From NCBI RefSeq assembly GCF_003991905.1, contig NZ_RSCL01000023.1:95869-159868 (forward strand): a stretch of DNA of 64,000 bases, given 5' to 3'. Source of the DNA: Dulcicalothrix desertica PCC 7102 (GTDB lineage Bacteria > Cyanobacteriota > Cyanobacteriia > Cyanobacteriales > Nostocaceae). Below are positions 35,699 to 43,826 of this stretch, one piece after another. The notes beneath the pieces are model-generated. The model was not told the origin of the DNA and searched no databases. It was given only the letters and a program-made list of their open reading frames with translations. Within the stretch, counting starts at the first letter, position 1, and the number at the start of each line of letters is the position of its first letter. Both the position numbers and the translations under genes were made by a program.

Positions 35699-36517
35699 CT
35701 AAATCTGTGAGCTTTGCATTACCACTGTTCCTGTCGGACGAGGAACGTTTGCATCTGTTTCCAAGGTGACAATTAACCCAGAAAATTGTGGGTGACTGAA
35801 TTCGTTATACATTTGATTTGTAAATGGTAACTCATAAGAGGCAGTTCCCCAGGAATAAGGTGCAACTTGACCACAGGGTAACTTTTGGTCAGCCACAATT
35901 GTCCATAGTAAATAAACATATCCAGGGGGTGGAGCGGGAAGATTTTGGAAAACCATCACCGCTTTCTGTTTTTGAGGATTTATAACTATACTTCCCGAAC
36001 TGTTTTTTGTGGAATTGACCGCTTGAAAGGTAAATAATCGTGTTTGTGAATTTTGCAGCAGACTTTTAACCTCTTGAGCTTGGGCAAAATCGTGGCGTAA
36101 TTTTTGGTTGTCTGTAGCGGCAACACTTAGACTTTGGCGCAATCTATAGTTATCAACTCCCAGAATTACTATAAACAATGCGGCGATACTACCAGCAATT
36201 TTTGTCCATCTTTGAGATATTCCTGCTCTTCTTAAGTTGTCAGTTTGCTTAATTTGAATATTATTTACATTTACTTGGTAAGTCTCGGCTTCAGCTTGAG
36301 AAAGAATTTTCGGTAACAAGTCAGCTGGTGCTTCTACCTCAGTAAAGCCATCTAATACTTGTCGTAGTACTTCTTGCAAATCGTCAATTTCCGCAATTAG
36401 TTCTGGATGCTCATCAAGTAACAGACGAAATTCCTCAGCTTCTTCCGGGGTGAGGTCATCAACAACAAATCCTGCTGCCAAGTTTTTTATATGTTCGGAA
36501 TCGAAAGATTTATTCAT
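35699..36517 (-). CDS. Anti-sigma factor (RskA-like)
   Basis: 272 residues. An N-terminal helical domain (NLAAGFVVDDLTPEEAEEFRLLLDEHPELIAEI) would bind the sigma factor, without the HxxxCxxC zinc motif. One membrane helix is at about 108-125 (IAGSIAALFIVILGV), and the C-terminal RskA domain contains AVMVFQNLPAPPPGYVYLLW. It would hold the sigma factor at the membrane until released by proteolysis. Its start overlaps the sigma gene end by 8 bp, so expression is coupled. Confidence 0.9.
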   Translation of the reverse strand: MNKSFDSEHIKNLAAGFVVDDLTPEEAEEFRLLLDEHPELIAEIDDLQEVLRQVLDGFTEVEAPADLLPKILSQAEAETYQVNVNNIQIKQTDNLRRAGISQRWTKIAGSIAALFIVILGVDNYRLRQSLSVAATDNQKLRHDFAQAQEVKSLLQNSQTRLFTFQAVNSTKNSSGSIVINPQKQKAVMVFQNLPAPPPGYVYLLWTIVADQKLPCGQVAPYSWGTASYELPFTNQMYNEFSHPQFSGLIVTLETDANVPRPTGTVVMQSSQI

Positions 36518-37112
36518 ATATTAATATATCTACATCAAGTAAAATCCCTTTTAGTTTTAATAATCCTTGACGAGTGCAGGTTTTAACTGTACCGAGGGGA
36601 ATATCGAGTTGTTTGGCTATTTCCGATTGGCTTAATCCTTGGTTATAAGCTAGTTCGATTACCTGGCGTTGTTTTTCTGAGAGTTGCTGCAAAGCATGAC
36701 TAATTCGTTGCGCTCGCTCGGCAAAACTCGCCTGTTCGACGGGTGTTGGTTCTGGTGTTACGTCATTACTCATTGTTTGCATTTTTTCCACAAGTTTGAG
36801 TTGCCTACTTCGAGCGCGAATTTTATCAATTGCGCGCGTTCGCGTTATCGTCACCAAATAGCGCACAAAAAAGCGACAATCAGGATTAGTAGATGCTTTG
36901 CGCCACAACGTGAGAAAAATTTCCTGGGTTAAATCTTCGGCTTCTTGGGAGTTACCTAGAATTTTTAGTGCTAATCCATACACCAGGCGCCCATGACGCT
37001 GGAACAAAACGCTTAATGCCGCAGCATCACCATTTTTAAGCGCCACAAACAAAGCTTCATCGGTAACATCGGAAGCTAAGAACAAATTTGACTGAGGTAG
37101 TTTAGGCTCCAT
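36510..37112 (-). CDS. ECF-family RNA polymerase sigma factor
   Basis: 200 residues. Region 2 is near 30-100 (FQRHGRLVYGLALKILGNSQEAEDLTQEIFLTLWRK), then a linker with RTRAIDKIRARSRQLKLVEK, then region 4 near 140-190 (LQQLSEKQRQVIELAYNQGLSQSEIAKQLDIPLGTVKTCTRQGLLKLK). This is the SigK-type ECF layout expected with an RskA anti-sigma factor. First gene of the operon with anti-sigma factor and cupin, and divergent from the thioredoxin-CcdA operon, which hints at thiol or redox stress control. Confidence 0.94.
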   Translation of the reverse strand: MEPKLPQSNLFLASDVTDEALFVALKNGDAAALSVLFQRHGRLVYGLALKILGNSQEAEDLTQEIFLTLWRKASTNPDCRFFVRYLVTITRTRAIDKIRARSRQLKLVEKMQTMSNDVTPEPTPVEQASFAERAQRISHALQQLSEKQRQVIELAYNQGLSQSEIAKQLDIPLGTVKTCTRQGLLKLKGILLDVDILIYE

Positions 37113-37421
37113 GCTATTTTTAAACCATGTCTAAACTGATACAGTCACAAGTTAAGGGTAAATTGTGTACCATCACCTCTCTCCATAACGCGCGCTAAGA
37201 GACATTACCTCTTAAGGGTGTCATCTACATTTATATGACGACTGGTGCTATGGAATTGGATTGGATGATCAATGTGCTTTTCTGCGCGTTTGAATTTATT
37301 TAAATCCAATTTTGATGGTCAGTCGTCTTAGTCAATAGATGCAACACAATTCACAATTTGAGTTGAAGAGCGAAGACTGTGCCGACATCGTGTAATACAA
37401 GCTTGAGGATAAGAAGAAATC
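37113..37421. other. Divergent intergenic region
   Basis: About 310 bp between the sigma factor and thioredoxin operons. Promoters of both must lie here, but I cannot place an ECF-type promoter with confidence. Confidence 0.5.
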
Positions 37422-37955
37422 ATGTACAAACATACCAAATTTTTGCTTAGTCTACTGTGTTTAAGCAGCCTAGTTTTGACGGTATCATGCGGCGCCGCGA
37501 AATCAGATAATGTTGGGCAAAATCAAGCATCATCAGCTAAAGAAGTAGCTCAGGCAGATCCCTGTGCAGGTAAAAACCCCTGTGCTGGTAAATTAACCTC
37601 TGTCGGAGGACCCTTAGCAAAAGAACTTCAAGGTAAACCAGTTGTAGTAGATGTCTTCGCTACCTGGTGTGCTGGCTGTAAAAATATTGCTCCCACATTG
37701 TCGCAGTTGAAACAAGAATATTCTGGCAAAGTCAACTTTGTAGTCTTGGATGTCACTGACAAAGCCAAAGTGAAAGAAACAGAGGTGATGGCAGAAAAGC
37801 TTGGTCTAAGTAAATTCCTAGAAGCTAACAAGAGTAAAACCAGCACAGTAGCCATCGTTGACCCGGCGACTGGCAAAATTTTAACGATGTTCAAAAATAA
37901 TCCTAATAAGGCTGACTATACCAAAATACTCGACACTGCTCTAGCACAAAATTAG
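37422..37955 (+). CDS. Thioredoxin-like lipoprotein
   Basis: 177 residues with a lipobox (LTVSC, near Cys23), a CAGKNPCAGK repeat in the linker (DPCAGKNPCAGKL), and a thioredoxin domain from about 62. The active site is ATWCAGCKNIAP, differing from the classical CGPC. The CAGK cysteine pair may be a second redox or metal site. It would act outside the plasma membrane or in the lumen, kept reduced by the CcdA-like protein encoded 32 bp downstream. Confidence 0.9.
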   Translation: MYKHTKFLLSLLCLSSLVLTVSCGAAKSDNVGQNQASSAKEVAQADPCAGKNPCAGKLTSVGGPLAKELQGKPVVVDVFATWCAGCKNIAPTLSQLKQEYSGKVNFVVLDVTDKAKVKETEVMAEKLGLSKFLEANKSKTSTVAIVDPATGKILTMFKNNPNKADYTKILDTALAQN

Positions 37956-37987
37956 TCTTTATCTTTTCATCGCTTCAGGAGAATTTC

Positions 37988-38836
37988 ATGAAACCAATAC
38001 CCCAATCCTCAACTAAACAAACCACTTACCGGCGTTTTAAAATCTCAAAAAAATGGCTATTTTACAGTGGATTGGGATTACTATCATTGATTCTGGTTCT
38101 CACCCTTGCATCTGTAATTAGTCATCCAATTGAACGGGTAATTTCGATTGTCGAAAACCGCTATCAACGATGGTTTGACCAGCAGGATACAGCTAATCCT
38201 TTTGTGTTGTTACCATTGGCATTTGCTGGTGGCGCCATCGCAAGTGTATCTCCTTGTATTCTGGCACTTTTACCTGTTAACCTCAGTTATATCGGCACAC
38301 TGAATATTAAATCCCGTTGGGATGCTGTTACTAAAGCTGGTTTATTTGTTCTAGGAGCAGTGACAATTTTAAGTCTGTTTGGCTTAGTTTCTTCATTTGC
38401 TGGGGCAGTAATGGTGGAGTACCGAGGCTATATCAATATAGTAGTGGGCTTAATTATGACTGTGATGGGTTTGTGGTTGATGGGAATAGTAAACATCCCC
38501 TTACCGCAGATGAATGTCAATCTTCCTAAAGCAGGGCCTTATGGAGTTGGTTTAACTTTTGCTTTGGTGAGTTCCCCCTGTGCAAGTCCAGTTTTATTCG
38601 CGGTACTAGCATCAGCTGCTGCAACTGGTTCCCAGATATTAGGTACTCTAACGATGGTTAGTTATGCTTTGGGTTATACGCTGTTAATTTTTCTGGCAAG
38701 TTTATTTACGGGACTAGCAAAACAAAGCAATAAGCTGCTGAAACATTCCGAGGGAATTATCCGCTTTGGTAGCGTAGCTCTGATTTTGACTGGGGGTTAT
38801 TACCTACTTTCTGGGACTCGATGGTTTTTTGGATGA
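37988..38836 (+). CDS. CcdA/DsbD-type thiol transporter
   Basis: 282 residues, about seven membrane helices. The two conserved cysteines are in SVSPCILALLPVNLSYIG (near residue 92) and in VSSPCASPVLFAVLAS (near residue 197), the pair that carries reducing equivalents across the membrane. It has a cytoplasmic N-terminus with an extra helix (LFYSGLGLLSLILVLTLASVI). Thioredoxin genes on both sides form the input and output sides of the relay. It could serve cytochrome c assembly or the sulphur relay for envelope proteins. Confidence 0.92.
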   Translation: MKPIPQSSTKQTTYRRFKISKKWLFYSGLGLLSLILVLTLASVISHPIERVISIVENRYQRWFDQQDTANPFVLLPLAFAGGAIASVSPCILALLPVNLSYIGTLNIKSRWDAVTKAGLFVLGAVTILSLFGLVSSFAGAVMVEYRGYINIVVGLIMTVMGLWLMGIVNIPLPQMNVNLPKAGPYGVGLTFALVSSPCASPVLFAVLASAAATGSQILGTLTMVSYALGYTLLIFLASLFTGLAKQSNKLLKHSEGIIRFGSVALILTGGYYLLSGTRWFFG

Positions 38837-38864
38837 TTTTAGATTTTGGATTGAGGAGATAAAT

Positions 38865-39206
38865 ATGCCAGATACTTTTTCTGTTGAGCAAACTTTCTTT
38901 GCTGGAAAAGCAGCTTTCGATTGGTTGATACATGAATCAGATCGATTAATCATTGTCAAATTTGTCGCACCTTATTGCCCTTCTTGCAAAACTCTCCAAC
39001 CTGTACTTCACCAAATCGCTAATGATAATACAGGTAAATTACATCTGGTTGAACTGGATATGGCTGAAGAACCAGAACTGGCAATCAACTTTGAAGTCCG
39101 AAGTGCGCCAACAGTGGTATTACTAAAACAACAGCAAAAAATCGGACAAATTGTAGGTTTAAAGCCGAAAAAAGAGTACACAGGAATGATTCAATCCGCA
39201 TTATAA
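38865..39206 (+). CDS. Thioredoxin-family protein
   Basis: 113 residues from the ATG at 38865, which has GAGGAGA upstream; an earlier ATG at 38829 overlaps ccdA but lacks such a site. Active site KFVAPYCPSCKTLQP, with CPSC instead of CGPC. The C-terminal SAPTVVLLKQQQKIGQIVGL region has the cis-proline loop. No signal peptide, so it is probably cytoplasmic and the electron donor to the CcdA-like protein. Confidence 0.9.
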   Translation: MPDTFSVEQTFFAGKAAFDWLIHESDRLIIVKFVAPYCPSCKTLQPVLHQIANDNTGKLHLVELDMAEEPELAINFEVRSAPTVVLLKQQQKIGQIVGLKPKKEYTGMIQSAL

Positions 39207-39457
39207 GAATGGTGCGTGAAAGCAGCTATATTTTACGAGTCTAATGCTTTAGCACAAAATTAGTCTTTTTCTTCATCGTCAAACAGATTGAACTGATGGT
39301 AGTTAGCTTTTAATATTCATTTCTCAGCAAATTCTTATTTAGCTATCAACCAATTTTAATACTTATCAGTAATATTAAGGTGTACTTGGCTGATACGAGA
39401 ATATTTTAATACTCGATAAAGCTATAAGTTTTGATATCAAAATTTAAGGCAGTATTT

Positions 39458-40987
39458 ATGGAATCAACAAAAATTATCATCAGTGTTGAAAATCTAGCTC
39501 CCCAAAATGGGACTTTAGTAACACCACTATGGTTTGGCTTTCATGATGGCAACTTTGATATCTACGACAGGGGTAGACCAGTTTCTCCAGGGCTAGAAAG
39601 TGTTGCAGAAGATGGTGCGACAAATCTGATTTCCCAAGAATTTGACCTGTCTGGATTTGGTTCTGTCCAAGGTACTATTCCTGGTTTAGCTGTGACACCA
39701 GGTCCGATTGACTCAGGGGAAATAGCACAAACAACAATTACACTCAATGGAAGTGACCTTAACAGTCGTTACTTTAGCTACGCAGCAATGCTGATCCCTA
39801 GTAATGACTTCTTTATTGCCAATGGAAATGAGCGCCAAAATCGCATTTTTGACGATTTCGGTAATTTTCTTGGGGTTGATTTCACCCTTTTAGGTAGGCA
39901 AGTCCTAGATGCTGGTTCAGAAGTGAATGATGAAATTCCCGCTAATACTGCCTTTTTTGGGCAGCAAAATCCTAACACTGGCGCCAGTGAAAATAGTGTT
40001 GTGCAAATAGCTAAAGGCTTTATTCCCGGTGGAGCAATTTTGAGCGACCCTAGATTTAGCAATGCTGACTTTACAAATCCAGGTTATCAGGTAGCGCGAA
40101 TTCGAGTTTTAGCTGATGCTAGCGGTGGACAAAATACCTTTGCAGTCGAACCTGGTAGTACCGTTAACATTGCTAACTTTGGTGGTGTGGGCAGAGGAGC
40201 GAATTCAACACCAGAAGCAATTGCGGAAGCGGACATCTTGAAATTTGCAGGAGATGGTCTAACTGCCGAAAATCTAATTTTGCTACAAAATGGCAAAGAC
40301 TTAGAAATTTCCTTCGACGGTGTTGCAAATACAAAAGTAGTTCTTGCTGACTTTGCAATTGAGAATTTTGATAATTTAAATAACGGTATCGGTAATGTTT
40401 TATTTAATGGTGATACCTCGATTCAAGATAGCTTTGATGTAATTAATGTTGATGCAAATCCAGACAGAGTTGCTCGTCCCAATACAGTAACGTTTCTAAA
40501 TGGTTTCGATAATCAAGTACGCGGTTTTAATAATTCCGATGATGTCATTAATGGTCAGCGTGGGAATGATACTCTGTGGGGACTTAGTGGTAATGACATT
40601 CTCCGGGGTGGGCTTGGTGATGATACTCTTTACGGTGGTAGGGGTGCAGATACTCTAACAGGTGGATTGGGTAACGATACTTTATATTTAGGTAGAGATT
40701 TTCAACAAGATACTGTAATTTATCGTAATGGTGGTGGTACAGATGTTGTCTCTGAATTCCGTCGTGGTAGAAATGGAGATTTACTCAGTTTTGAAGGCAT
40801 TTCTGTGATTGATGTTGTGTCGAGTGGTAGTAGTACTTCCTTCCGCTTGAGTGATGGAATTACAGGAAATAGTGGTTTTGGTTCTGGAGAGTTATTGCTG
40901 ACACTTCAAAGAACAACTGGTTTTAATTTCAATAATATTGGTTTAAATTTGGCTGGCACTAACACTAGTCAGTTATTATTTGCATAA
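39458..40987 (+). CDS. Spondin-domain protein with RTX-type calcium repeats
   Basis: 509 residues from the ATG at 39458. The N-terminal half (about 1-215) is a spondin-type domain (VENLAPQNGTLVTPLWFGFHDG, AAMLIPSNDFFIANGN). A middle region carries DADILKFAGDGLTAENLILLQNG. Residues about 350-420 have nonapeptide repeats of the hemolysin type (GQRGNDTLWGLSGNDILRG, GLGDDTLYGGRGADTL). Such repeats bind calcium outside the cell and often go with type I secretion; no N-terminal signal peptide is present, which fits. Function is likely adhesion or matrix. No ABC exporter gene lies in the window. Confidence 0.85.
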   Translation: MESTKIIISVENLAPQNGTLVTPLWFGFHDGNFDIYDRGRPVSPGLESVAEDGATNLISQEFDLSGFGSVQGTIPGLAVTPGPIDSGEIAQTTITLNGSDLNSRYFSYAAMLIPSNDFFIANGNERQNRIFDDFGNFLGVDFTLLGRQVLDAGSEVNDEIPANTAFFGQQNPNTGASENSVVQIAKGFIPGGAILSDPRFSNADFTNPGYQVARIRVLADASGGQNTFAVEPGSTVNIANFGGVGRGANSTPEAIAEADILKFAGDGLTAENLILLQNGKDLEISFDGVANTKVVLADFAIENFDNLNNGIGNVLFNGDTSIQDSFDVINVDANPDRVARPNTVTFLNGFDNQVRGFNNSDDVINGQRGNDTLWGLSGNDILRGGLGDDTLYGGRGADTLTGGLGNDTLYLGRDFQQDTVIYRNGGGTDVVSEFRRGRNGDLLSFEGISVIDVVSSGSSTSFRLSDGITGNSGFGSGELLLTLQRTTGFNFNNIGLNLAGTNTSQLLFA

Positions 40988-41037
40988 ATGGTTTACAGAA
41001 AAACGTCTTACAAAGATTTAGAGGGTGTTTCAAAAGT

Positions 41038-41148
41038 ATCGGTCTCTTATTTAAAGACCGATGAATGAATATGGAAAAATTGGACAGCCTATCAGCCAGT
41101 CAGCCTTGTAGCACCCATAACTGACGGAAATAAGGCTGCCCAATTTTT
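41038..41148. terminator. Two tandem hairpins between convergent genes
   Basis: First an 8-bp stem ATCGGTCT / AGACCGAT (41038-41062), then a larger stem with arms AAAAATTGGACAGCCT (41075-41090) and AGGCTGCCCAATTTTT (41133-41148), one mismatch. The second may be a small MITE. Together they would end both transcripts. Confidence 0.55.
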
Positions 41149-41198
41149 AGTAATTGAAGTAGAGAGTGAAGTCGGATTTAAGGGAATGTAATCACAAG

Positions 41199-42395
41199 TT
41201 ATTGATTATTAGTTGGAGATGGTAGCGGTTGAGGTTGGACTGTAAATTCTAAATTTTGTCCATTGCGTAGTACTTGAATTTGTAAGTTGTTATTTAAACC
41301 ATTCTTTTCTACTGCTTGCTGAATTTGCTCTGCATTATTTACGGGTTGATTGTTGATTTGCTGTATCACATCTCCTGCGCGTATTCCAACTCTGGCAGCA
41401 GGAGAACCGGGAACAACGCGAACTACAAGAATTCCTTGGTCTGCCACAATGCGAATATTACTATTTGGATAATTATTTATCTTTTGCTTAACTTCGGGTG
41501 TCAAAGTAAGTGTTTGAACACCTAAGTAAGGGTATTCAACTTTACCCTCTGTAATTAATTGTTGGGCTATACGTTGTGCTGTATCTATAGGAATTGCAAA
41601 ACCGATACCTTGGGGGCCTTGAATAATAGCAGTATTTACACCTATGACTTGACCGCGAGCATTTAAAAGTGGTCCACCTGAATTTCCCGGATTAATTGCC
41701 GCATCAGCTTGAATATAATTACTTGGTCGAGTCGAAAGATTTAAAGAGCGTTCAATTGCACTAATCACACCTACTGTTACTGTTTGTTGCAAACCCAAGG
41801 GATTACCAATTGCAACTGCCCATTGTCCTGGTTTAATAGAATCAGAACTTGCTACTTCCACTGTTGGAAAATTATTACCTTCTATTTGCACAACTGCTAC
41901 ATCACTTACAGGGTCTTTCCCCAAAACTTTTCCTTCATAGGTACGACCGCTAGAAAATGTTACCGTTACTCTATCCGCATCGCTAACTACGTGGGCGTTA
42001 GTCAGTATTTGACCGTTAGGGTTGATGACAAAACCAGAACCAAGTCCTCGCACAACTCTTTCAGTAGGTTGTGTTGGTACTGCTTCACCAAAAAACCGCT
42101 CAAAGAACGGGTTGTCAAATGTACCCGGTAATTGAGGCGCCTCAGTTCTAACTGTTCTCTGGGTGTTAATTTGAACAACTGCTGGTTCTACCTTTTCGAC
42201 AACTGCGACTACAAAATTATCGTCTTCTTGTGTCGGCGCCAAAGGACGATTAGCTTGATTTTGCGTTTCTGCAACTGTTGGTATTGGAGAAGTTGTAGGT
42301 AAAGAAGTTTGCCTGGATAAGTCTCTTGAACAGCTACTTAAAAGTCCCACTGTTACGGGAATTAGCATCAGGTAACTTGTTCTTTTTATCTTCAT
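41199..42395 (-). CDS. HtrA/Deg-family serine protease (lipoprotein)
   Basis: 398 residues: lipobox LLSSC (Cys22), Ser/Thr/Pro/Gln linker, trypsin-like domain with catalytic His in ILTNAHVVSDADRV, Asp in PVSDVAVVQI and Ser in AINPGNSGGPLL, then one PDZ domain (about 300-390, GSPAARVGIRAGDVIQQINNQPV). It degrades or refolds damaged envelope proteins. A second, closely similar HtrA lies at the window's right end. Downstream are hairpins shared with the spondin gene. Confidence 0.94.
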   Translation of the reverse strand: MKIKRTSYLMLIPVTVGLLSSCSRDLSRQTSLPTTSPIPTVAETQNQANRPLAPTQEDDNFVVAVVEKVEPAVVQINTQRTVRTEAPQLPGTFDNPFFERFFGEAVPTQPTERVVRGLGSGFVINPNGQILTNAHVVSDADRVTVTFSSGRTYEGKVLGKDPVSDVAVVQIEGNNFPTVEVASSDSIKPGQWAVAIGNPLGLQQTVTVGVISAIERSLNLSTRPSNYIQADAAINPGNSGGPLLNARGQVIGVNTAIIQGPQGIGFAIPIDTAQRIAQQLITEGKVEYPYLGVQTLTLTPEVKQKINNYPNSNIRIVADQGILVVRVVPGSPAARVGIRAGDVIQQINNQPVNNAEQIQQAVEKNGLNNNLQIQVLRNGQNLEFTVQPQPLPSPTNNQ

Positions 42396-42428
42396 ACAAA
42401 TGTATATCTATATAACTTTATTATTTAG

Positions 42429-43004
42429 CTAAACGCTACTTCTTTGATTCCAACTGCGTAGCCGGAAGGCAAGAATTAATAGGAGAATGCCAAAGAAAAT
42501 TGCGTAGGCGCCAATAGCCCACAGAATTGCTAATGCTCCAGCTCCAGGCCAAATTGCCAACGATATGCCAAAGATTACCGACCCAATACCAACCAATAAG
42601 AGTAACCATTCATTCTCTATCTCTTTTCTCATTCCAATGGCAGCAATAATCTCTAAGATGCCTATCATAATTGCCCAAGCAGCGATAAAGTAAAGTACTA
42701 CTAGAGCAGTAATAGCTGGCAAGGCAAACACAAATACACCTAGTATGATGCTAATTGCTCCTTCGAGTAAAAGTATCCATCCGTGGGCATTGTTCAGACG
42801 GTCTCTAAACGCCATCATTACCAGTAAAATCCCACTTCCCATCACAAAGGCGGCAAACAAAAATACTAATGTAGCCAAGGTAATTCCTGGCCAAAGCAAT
42901 GTAGCTAAACCAAAAATAATGGCAATTACTCCTCGCAATGCGACTGTCCACCAATTTCGTGCTAACCGGGTTCCTATTTTTACTGGGTCAAAATTTTGTG
43001 TCAT
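42429..43004 (-). CDS. HdeD-family membrane protein
   Basis: 191 residues from the ATG at 43004. Six membrane helices in three pairs, with the typical WTVALRGVIAIIFGLATLLWPG and the repeated LEGAISIILGVFVFALP / VGIGSVIFGISLAIWPG pattern of the DUF308/HdeD family. Some relatives are linked to acid resistance in enterobacteria; function here is unknown. It lies 33 bp upstream of the htrA gene on the same strand and may be co-transcribed. Confidence 0.9.
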   Translation of the reverse strand: MTQNFDPVKIGTRLARNWWTVALRGVIAIIFGLATLLWPGITLATLVFLFAAFVMGSGILLVMMAFRDRLNNAHGWILLLEGAISIILGVFVFALPAITALVVLYFIAAWAIMIGILEIIAAIGMRKEIENEWLLLLVGIGSVIFGISLAIWPGAGALAILWAIGAYAIFFGILLLILAFRLRSWNQRSSV

Positions 43005-43034
43005 AACCAAGAGTGTTAGTTGAATATTTTATGT

Positions 43035-43823
43035 TTACCTAGTATTATTTCTACTAATCGCGCGTAATAGAGCCGAAATACGGTCATCAGGCGCCGGGTG
43101 GGTACTTAAAAATGTTGGAGGAGTAGGTTGATTGCGTAACTTTTGTAAAAATGCAATCATGGCTCTTTGGTCGTAACCAGCGCGCGCTAAAGTTTGAATT
43201 CCCCTGCGGTCTGCTTCGTATTCATCTTCACGACTTCTCGGACGTTGCAACGCTAATTCTACTCCTAATTGAACTGCAGTACTTCTATCTAAACCTGCTG
43301 CACTTACAAGACCACGAGTAATAGCTGTTTGCCGCATTTGTTCAATTGAATGCTGGCTAGCGATATGACCAATTTCGTGAGCTAAAACAGCAGCTAATTG
43401 AGCTTCATTATCGACTGCTCCTAATAAACCAGTTGTTACATAAACATAACCTCCCGCAGTTGCAAAGGCATTAATACTGTTATCTCGAACTACTTGGAAT
43501 GTATAGGGAATATTAGGACGAGTACTATTTGCAGCCAAACGTTGACCAATTTGATTCACATAACGATTAGTTTTTTGATTTGAGTAAAGTTGAATTTGAC
43601 CGCTGCTAATTAATTGTTGATTAATCTGTTTACCCAGTTGAATTTCTTCTTGATCAGAAATACTATACAATTGAAAGACTTGGGCGCCTCGCAACAATAA
43701 TTCTAACCAAGGAATTGCTAGAGATGTTTCGGGTGAACCAGTAACAATACCAAATGTCATCAACAGCGATAACAAAGGGTAAGAAAAATGACGGTATTTT
43801 ATTTTCTTTAGATAATTGAACAT
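43035..43823 (-). CDS. M48-family metalloprotease
   Basis: 262 residues: a signal or anchor helix (HFSYPLLSLLMTFGIVTGSPETSLA), then the M48 domain with the zinc motif LAAVLAHEIGHIASQH and the third ligand in EYEADRRGIQTLA. This matches BepA/LoiP-like periplasmic proteases that help outer-membrane protein quality control. The start lies 3 bp after the stop of the TamB-like gene, so the two form an operon, which fits an outer-membrane biogenesis role. Confidence 0.93.
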   Translation of the reverse strand: MFNYLKKIKYRHFSYPLLSLLMTFGIVTGSPETSLAIPWLELLLRGAQVFQLYSISDQEEIQLGKQINQQLISSGQIQLYSNQKTNRYVNQIGQRLAANSTRPNIPYTFQVVRDNSINAFATAGGYVYVTTGLLGAVDNEAQLAAVLAHEIGHIASQHSIEQMRQTAITRGLVSAAGLDRSTAVQLGVELALQRPRSREDEYEADRRGIQTLARAGYDQRAMIAFLQKLRNQPTPPTFLSTHPAPDDRISALLRAISRNNTR

Positions 43824-43826
43824 ACA

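Noticed and set aside
39458-40987. RTX-like protein as a toxin with its own type I secretion genes
   Set aside because: No acyltransferase, ABC exporter or membrane-fusion gene lies beside it; the N-terminal domain is spondin-like, which favours adhesion.
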